Shown here: piece after piece, positions 59,749 to 64,000 of the stretch | Layout: each line of letters begins with the position of its first letter | How positions within the stretch are numbered: the first letter of the stretch is position 1 | Assembly: GCF_008632075.1 (NCBI RefSeq) | Contig: NZ_VWVM01000002.1 | Location: 412,433-476,432 of the forward strand | From: Candidatus Pantoea gossypiicola | GTDB taxonomy: Bacteria; Pseudomonadota; Gammaproteobacteria; Enterobacterales; Enterobacteriaceae | Reading direction: 5' to 3' | DNA length: 64,000 bases | Translations under genes and position numbers: made by a program | The notes under the pieces: model-generated | Seen by the model: only the letters and a program-made list of their open reading frames with translations | What the model was told of the DNA's origin: nothing | Database searches by the model: none

Positions 59749-60609
59749 GTGAAAACTGACAACCCTTTTAATCTTTTATTACCAGCCGCAATGGCGAAAG
59801 TGGCCGAAGACGCCGGTATCTATAAAGCAACCAAACACCCCTTTACTACCTTCTTTCTGGCAATAAACGCTGGCGTATTCATCTCAATCGCATTCGTTTT
59901 TTATATTACAGCGACTACCGGCAGTGGCGCGATGCCCTATGGCATAGCCAAACTGATTGGCGGTATCTGCTTCTCTCTCGGTTTGATGCTGGTCGTGGTA
60001 TGTGGTGCCGACCTTTTTACCTCGACGGTATTGATCGTCGTGGCTAAAGCCAGTGGTCGCATCAGCTGGGGTCAGCTGGCCCGCAGCTGGATTAACGTCT
60101 ACGCCGGTAACCTGGCAGGTGCGCTCTTCTTTGTCGCCCTGATGTGGTTTGCCGGACAGCATATGGTTGCGAATGGTGCATGGGGATTAAATGTCCTGGA
60201 AACCGCCGATCACAAGATGCATCACACCTTTATAGAAGCCGTCTGTCTGGGTACATTAGCTAATCTGCTGGTCTGCCTTGCCGTCTGGATGAGCTATTCC
60301 GGTCGCAGCCTGACCGATAAGCTGGTCGTGATGATTCTACCTGTTGGGATGTTTGTCGCCAGCGGTTTCGAACACAGCATCGCTAACATGTTTCTCATTC
60401 CCTATGCCATTACTATCCGCGACTTCGCAACGCCTGCGTTCTGGCAGGCTGCTGGCACCACGGCTGCACAGTTTCATTCGCTGACCGTCAGTAACTTTAT
60501 TCTCCATAATCTGATTCCCGTAACGATCGGTAACATCATCGGCGGTGGCGTTCTGGTTGGGCTGACTTACTGGGTTATCTATCTCCGCAAAGGTGACCAG
60601 GTACATTAA
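59749..60609 (+). CDS. focA: Formate channel FocA
   Basis: FocA is the pentameric inner-membrane channel that exports and re-imports formate made by PflB. The 286 residues (E. coli 285) have six membrane segments and the FNT signatures ADLFTSTVLIVVAKASGR and AVCLGTLANLLVCLAVWMSYSGRS. HSIANMFLIP carries the pore-region residues. The start codon is GTG (59749), as in E. coli, with CAGGAG at 59734-59739 as ribosome-binding site. It is 71 bases upstream of pflB in the same operon. Confidence 0.96.
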   Translation: MKTDNPFNLLLPAAMAKVAEDAGIYKATKHPFTTFFLAINAGVFISIAFVFYITATTGSGAMPYGIAKLIGGICFSLGLMLVVVCGADLFTSTVLIVVAKASGRISWGQLARSWINVYAGNLAGALFFVALMWFAGQHMVANGAWGLNVLETADHKMHHTFIEAVCLGTLANLLVCLAVWMSYSGRSLTDKLVVMILPVGMFVASGFEHSIANMFLIPYAITIRDFATPAFWQAAGTTAAQFHSLTVSNFILHNLIPVTIGNIIGGGVLVGLTYWVIYLRKGDQVH

Positions 60610-60680
60610 ACGCATTTTTGACGGCACAGGACGTTGACTGTGCCCGACCGTAAAGTCTCTTCATATAAGGCAGGTATATT

Positions 60681-62963
60681 ATGACCGAACTTAATGCAAA
60701 ACTGGCTTCAGCATGGGAAGGATTTGCTGAAGGCGAATGGCAGAACAGCGTCAATGTGCGCGACTTCATTCAGAAAAACTACACCCCCTATGAAGGTGAT
60801 GAGTCATTCCTGGCGGGCGCGACTGAAGCGACAACCAGGCTGTGGGAAAGCGTGCTGGAAGGCATCAAAATTGAGAACCGCACCCACGCGCCAGTCGACT
60901 TCGACACCGATCTCGCCTCCACCATTACCTCACACGACGCGGGCTACATTAATAAGTCTCTGGAAAAAATTGTTGGTCTGCAGACGGAAGCGCCATTAAA
61001 ACGCGCCATCATTCCTTATGGCGGCATCAAAATGGTTGAAGGTTCATGCAAAGTGTATGGCCGTGAACTCGACCCTTCTCTGAAAAAAATCTTCACTGAA
61101 TACCGCAAAACACACAACCAGGGTGTATTCGATGTTTACACCCCGGACATTCTGCGCTGCCGCAAATCAGGTATTCTGACCGGTCTTCCTGATGCTTATG
61201 GTCGTGGTCGTATTATCGGTGACTATCGTCGTGTGGCGTTATACGGCATCGATTTCCTGATGGCGGATAAATTCTCTCAGTTCGCATCACTGCAGGAAGA
61301 TTTAGAGAATGGTGTGAATCTTGAGGCGACCATTCGTCTGCGTGAAGAGATCTCCGATCAGCATCGTGCGCTGGCCCAGATCAAAGAGATGGCCGCAAAA
61401 TATGGTCATGACATTTCCGGTCCGGCCACCAACGCGATGGAAGCTGTGCAGTGGACTTATTACGGTTACCTGGCTGCCGTTAAATCACAAAACGGTGCTG
61501 CCATGTCCTTTGGCCGCGTCTCGACCTTCCTGGATGTTTACATTGAGCGTGATCTTAAAGCCGGTAAGCTGACGGAAGAACAGGCTCAGGAACTGATTGA
61601 CCATCTGGTCATGAAACTGCGCATGGTTCGCTTCCTGCGTACCCCGGAATATGATGAGCTGTTCTCTGGTGACCCAATCTGGGCAACCGAATCACTGGCA
61701 GGCATGGGCGTTGATGGTCGTACACTGGTATCAAAAAGCACTTTCCGCTTCCTGAATACCCTTTACACCATGGGTCCTTCACCTGAGCCAAACATGACCA
61801 TCCTGTGGTCAGAAAAACTGCCAATTAATTTCAAGAAATACGCGGCTAAAGTCTCTATCGATACCTCATCTTTGCAGTATGAGAACGATGACCTGATGCG
61901 TCCTGATTTCAACAATGATGACTACGCCATCGCCTGCTGCGTGAGCCCGATGGTTGTCGGCAAACAAATGCAGTTCTTTGGCGCACGTGCCAACCTGGCG
62001 AAAACGCTGCTTTACGCAATCAACGGCGGCGTGGATGAAAAACTGAAAATGCAGGTCGGACCGAAAGGCGATAAAATCAGCGACGACGTGCTGGATTTCG
62101 ACACCGTCATGGAGCGTATGGATCACTTCATGGACTGGCTGGCGAAACAATATGTGACTTCGCTGAACATCATCCACTACATGCATGATAAGTACAGCTA
62201 TGAAGCGGCACTGATGGCCCTGCATGACCGGGATGTCTATCGCACCATGGCTTGTGGTATCGCCGGTCTTTCTGTAGCTGCGGATTCACTTTCTGCAATT
62301 AAATACGCCAAAGTGAAACCGATTCGTGACGAAGATGGTCTGGCGATCGACTTCGATATCGAAGGTGAATATCCACAGTTCGGTAACAACGACGCCCGTG
62401 TTGATGACCTGGCCTGCGATCTGGTTGAACGCTTCATGAAGAAAATTCAACAGCTGACGACCTACCGTAATGCCGTGCCGACGCAGTCTGTTCTGACTAT
62501 CACTTCGAACGTTGTGTATGGTAAGAAAACCGGTAACACGCCGGATGGACGTCGCGCTGGCGCACCGTTTGGACCCGGTGCGAACCCGATGCATGGTCGT
62601 GACCAGAAAGGTGCGGTGGCTTCACTGACTTCTGTCGCTAAACTGCCGTTTGCCTATGCGAAAGATGGTATCTCTTATACCTTCTCAATCGTGCCAAACG
62701 CACTGGGTAAAGATGATAATGTGCGCAAAACCAACCTTGCCGGTCTGATGGATGGTTACTTCCATCATGAAGCCAGCATCGAAGGCGGCCAGCACCTTAA
62801 CGTCAACGTCATGAACCGTGAAATGCTGCTGGACGCGATGGAGCATCCTGAGAAGTATCCGCAGCTGACGATTCGCGTTTCTGGTTATGCTGTACGCTTT
62901 AACTCACTGACTAAGGAGCAGCAGCAGGATGTGATTACCCGTACCTTCACACAGTCACTGTAA
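60681..62963 (+). CDS. pflB: Pyruvate formate-lyase PflB
   Basis: PflB splits pyruvate with CoA into acetyl-CoA and formate in anaerobic growth. The 760 residues equal the E. coli length. The catalytic cysteine pair is in [13 protein letters not shown]. The glycyl-radical site is in [20 protein letters not shown], with the glycine 27 residues from the C-terminus. The radical is installed by PflA, encoded just downstream. It is in the focA-pflB operon; a terminator separates it from pflA. Confidence 0.98.
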   Translation: MTELNAKLASAWEGFAEGEWQNSVNVRDFIQKNYTPYEGDESFLAGATEATTRLWESVLEGIKIENRTHAPVDFDTDLASTITSHDAGYINKSLEKIVGLQTEAPLKRAIIPYGGIKMVEGSCKVYGRELDPSLKKIFTEYRKTHNQGVFDVYTPDILRCRKSGILTGLPDAYGRGRIIGDYRRVALYGIDFLMADKFSQFASLQEDLENGVNLEATIRLREEISDQHRALAQIKEMAAKYGHDISGPATNAMEAVQWTYYGYLAAVKSQNGAAMSFGRVSTFLDVYIERDLKAGKLTEEQAQELIDHLVMKLRMVRFLRTPEYDELFSGDPIWATESLAGMGVDGRTLVSKSTFRFLNTLYTMGPSPEPNMTILWSEKLPINFKKYAAKVSIDTSSLQYENDDLMRPDFNNDDYAIACCVSPMVVGKQMQFFGARANLAKTLLYAINGGVDEKLKMQVGPKGDKISDDVLDFDTVMERMDHFMDWLAKQYVTSLNIIHYMHDKYSYEAALMALHDRDVYRTMACGIAGLSVAADSLSAIKYAKVKPIRDEDGLAIDFDIEGEYPQFGNNDARVDDLACDLVERFMKKIQQLTTYRNAVPTQSVLTITSNVVYGKKTGNTPDGRRAGAPFGPGANPMHGRDQKGAVASLTSVAKLPFAYAKDGISYTFSIVPNALGKDDNVRKTNLAGLMDGYFHHEASIEGGQHLNVNVMNREMLLDAMEHPEKYPQLTIRVSGYAVRFNSLTKEQQQDVITRTFTQSL

Positions 62964-62980
62964 TCACGACCAAACCCGAT

Positions 62981-63004
62981 AAAAAGGCTCCTCGCGGAGC
63001 CTTT
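62981..63004 (+). terminator. pflB intrinsic terminator
   Basis: AAAGGCTCC (62983-62991) and GGAGCCTTT (62996-63004) form a stem with a TCGC loop, followed by TCCTTAAAAG. pflA then needs its own promoter or read-through. Confidence 0.85.
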
Positions 63005-63125
63005 TCCTTAAAAGTCTGTTCTGATGGTCATCTTCATCAAGGTTCCCCTCAGAATCGATTTCCTGCCCTGAGCGCAACAGAGATTGCGCCGTCTGTCCCG
63101 GCAGACTCACTGGAGAAACATCGCA

Positions 63126-63866
63126 ATGTCAGTTAACGGTCGTATCCACTCATTTGAATCCTGCGGGACCGTCGACGGTCCCGGCATCCGTTTCATCACC
63201 TTCTTCCAGGGCTGCCTGATGCGCTGTCTCTACTGTCACAACCGTGACACCTGGGATACTCACGGCGGAAAAGAGATCAGCGTCGAGGCGCTGATGGCAG
63301 ATGTGCTCTCCTATCGACACTTTATGAATGCGTCTGGCGGCGGTGTTACTGCGTCAGGGGGTGAGGCGATTCTTCAGGCTGAATTTGTGCGTGACTGGTT
63401 CCGCGCCTGCAAGGCCGAGGGCATCCATACCTGTCTCGACACCAACGGCTTCGTACGCCGCTACGATCCGGTAATCGATGAACTGCTCGACGTGACTGAC
63501 TTAGTGATGCTCGATCTGAAACAGATGAATGACGATATCCATCAGATTCTGGTGGGCGTGTCGAATCATCGTACGCTGGACTTTGCCCGCTATCTGCAGA
63601 AAAAAGGCAAGCGGACCTGGATCCGATTTGTTGTGGTACCGGGCTATTCTGACGATGATGACACCGCGCATCGGCTGGGTGAATTCACACGTGACATGGA
63701 AAACGTCGAGAAGATTGAATTGCTGCCCTATCATGAGTTGGGTAAGCATAAATGGATTGCGATGGGTGAAGAGTACAAGCTGGATGGGGTGAAACCACCG
63801 CAGAAAGAGACGATGGAACGCGTTAAAAACATTCTCGCCAGCTATGGCCACGAAGTGGTGTACTGA
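63126..63866 (+). CDS. pflA: Pyruvate formate-lyase activating enzyme PflA
   Basis: PflA is a radical-SAM enzyme that abstracts hydrogen from the PflB glycine under anaerobic conditions. The 246 residues equal the E. coli length. The 4Fe-4S cluster cysteines are Cys30, Cys34 and Cys37 in [28 protein letters not shown] (SAM-binding GGE), [12 protein letters not shown] and [12 protein letters not shown] follow. The ATG at 63126 gives [20 protein letters not shown] as in E. coli; an upstream in-frame start adds 14 residues without family support. The IS3-type element starts about eight bases after its stop. Confidence 0.97.
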   Translation: MSVNGRIHSFESCGTVDGPGIRFITFFQGCLMRCLYCHNRDTWDTHGGKEISVEALMADVLSYRHFMNASGGGVTASGGEAILQAEFVRDWFRACKAEGIHTCLDTNGFVRRYDPVIDELLDVTDLVMLDLKQMNDDIHQILVGVSNHRTLDFARYLQKKGKRTWIRFVVVPGYSDDDDTAHRLGEFTRDMENVEKIELLPYHELGKHKWIAMGEEYKLDGVKPPQKETMERVKNILASYGHEVVY

Positions 63867-63908
63867 ATAATCGTGACTAGTCCTGGCATAGGTTGACACG
63901 TTATGCCG

Positions 63909-64000
63909 TTAAAACGCCTGATGCACTGCATCAGGCGTTTTGTATTTCAGCGACAGATGTGGCCGCTGACTGTTATAGATTTCTACTGACTCTGCCACCA
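63909..64000 (-). CDS. IS3-family transposase, C-terminal end (partial)
   Basis: The last 29 residues of an IS3-type OrfB (DDE integrase) read VAESVEIYNSQRPHLSLKYK, then TPDAVHQAF and a TAA stop. The YN..RPH..L....P pattern is the standard end of the catalytic domain after its glutamate. It is transcribed towards pflA. Only the 3' end is in the window. Confidence 0.88.
   Translation of the reverse strand, partial: VAESVEIYNSQRPHLSLKYKTPDAVHQAF
63911..63941. repeat. Perfect inverted repeat overlapping the transposase 3' end
   Basis: AAAACGCCTGATGCA (63911-63925) and TGCATCAGGCGTTTT (63927-63941) are exact complements around a single base. The repeat spans the last ten codons and first base of the stop of the transposase gene and has T-runs on both strands, so it can act as a bidirectional terminator. 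Confidence 0.85.

Larger units (their letters stand above)
63874..64000 (-). mobile_element. IS3-family insertion sequence (3' end only, runs off the window)
   Basis: Starting at about 63874 the sequence TGACTAGTCCTGGCATAGG, continuing TTGACACG, looks like an IS3-family terminal repeat (TG start, GGACACG-like inner end). It is followed inwards by the reverse-strand 3' end of a transposase gene. The other end lies beyond the window, so target duplication and intactness cannot be judged. The exact boundary is an estimate. Confidence 0.75.

Noticed and set aside
63126..63866. Disruption of pflA by the adjacent IS
   Set aside because: The full 246-residue frame with its own stop is present; the element lies behind it.
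1..64000. tRNA, rRNA, CRISPR array, prophage or plasmid features
   Set aside because: No cloverleaf, rRNA segment, regularly spaced repeat or phage gene was recognised on reading the window; all long genes are accounted for by core families.

Overview
The window is a stretch of conserved enterobacterial chromosome. Gene order (sulA-ompA-matP-ycbZ-fabA-rmf-pqiCBA-uup-rlmL-ycbX-zapC-pyrD ... ssuEADCB-pepN-pncB-asnS-ompF-aspC-gloC-mepK-ldtD-mukBEF-cmoM-elyC-ycbJ-kdsB-ycaR-ycaQ-lpxK-msbA-comEC-ihfB-rpsA-cmk-aroA-serC-ycaO-focA-pflB-pflA) is collinear with the 20-23 minute region of Escherichia coli. The proteins are close to, but clearly not identical with, the E. coli ones. The missing E. coli genes (the elf/ycb fimbrial cluster between pyrD and ssuE; ycaP between serC and ycaO) and the moderately GC-rich coding style suggest Erwiniaceae, most probably Pantoea or a near relative. 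That genus call is inference.

Left part (1-15.7 kb): the end of the SOS division inhibitor SulA; the outer-membrane protein OmpA with its long leader; the Ter macrodomain organiser MatP; a Lon-like protease; FabA behind a promoter carrying a FabR-type operator; the ribosome hibernation factor Rmf (55 codons); the rlmL-uup-pqiABC run (23S rRNA methylation, ABC-F ATPase, MCE-type lipid transport); YcbX, ZapC and PyrD.

Accessory insert (15.7-18.9 kb): an orphan repeat-unit flippase and a family 2 glycosyltransferase on the minus strand, with about 750 bases of AT-rich non-coding DNA beyond them. They occupy the place of the E. coli fimbrial cluster and are the only clearly non-core genes apart from the IS fragment.

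Middle (18.9-45 kb): the complete alkanesulfonate operon ssuEADCB; PepN; PncB; AsnS; OmpF with OmpR-box-like upstream sequence; AspC; GloC; the peptidoglycan enzymes MepK and LdtD; the cmoM-mukFEB condensin operon; ElyC; YcbJ.

Right part (44-64 kb): the envelope run kdsB-ycaR-ycaQ-lpxK-msbA; a comEC gene split by one in-frame TAA; ihfB, rpsA, cmk; the serC-aroA operon; ycaO; the anaerobic focA-pflB-pflA locus with an FNR-type site; and, eight bases after pflA, the end of an IS3-family insertion sequence that runs off the window.

No tRNA, rRNA, CRISPR array or prophage was recognised. The most unusual observations are the comEC nonsense codon, the orphan flippase/glycosyltransferase pair, and the transposase 3' end that is also a perfect 15-bp-arm inverted repeat.
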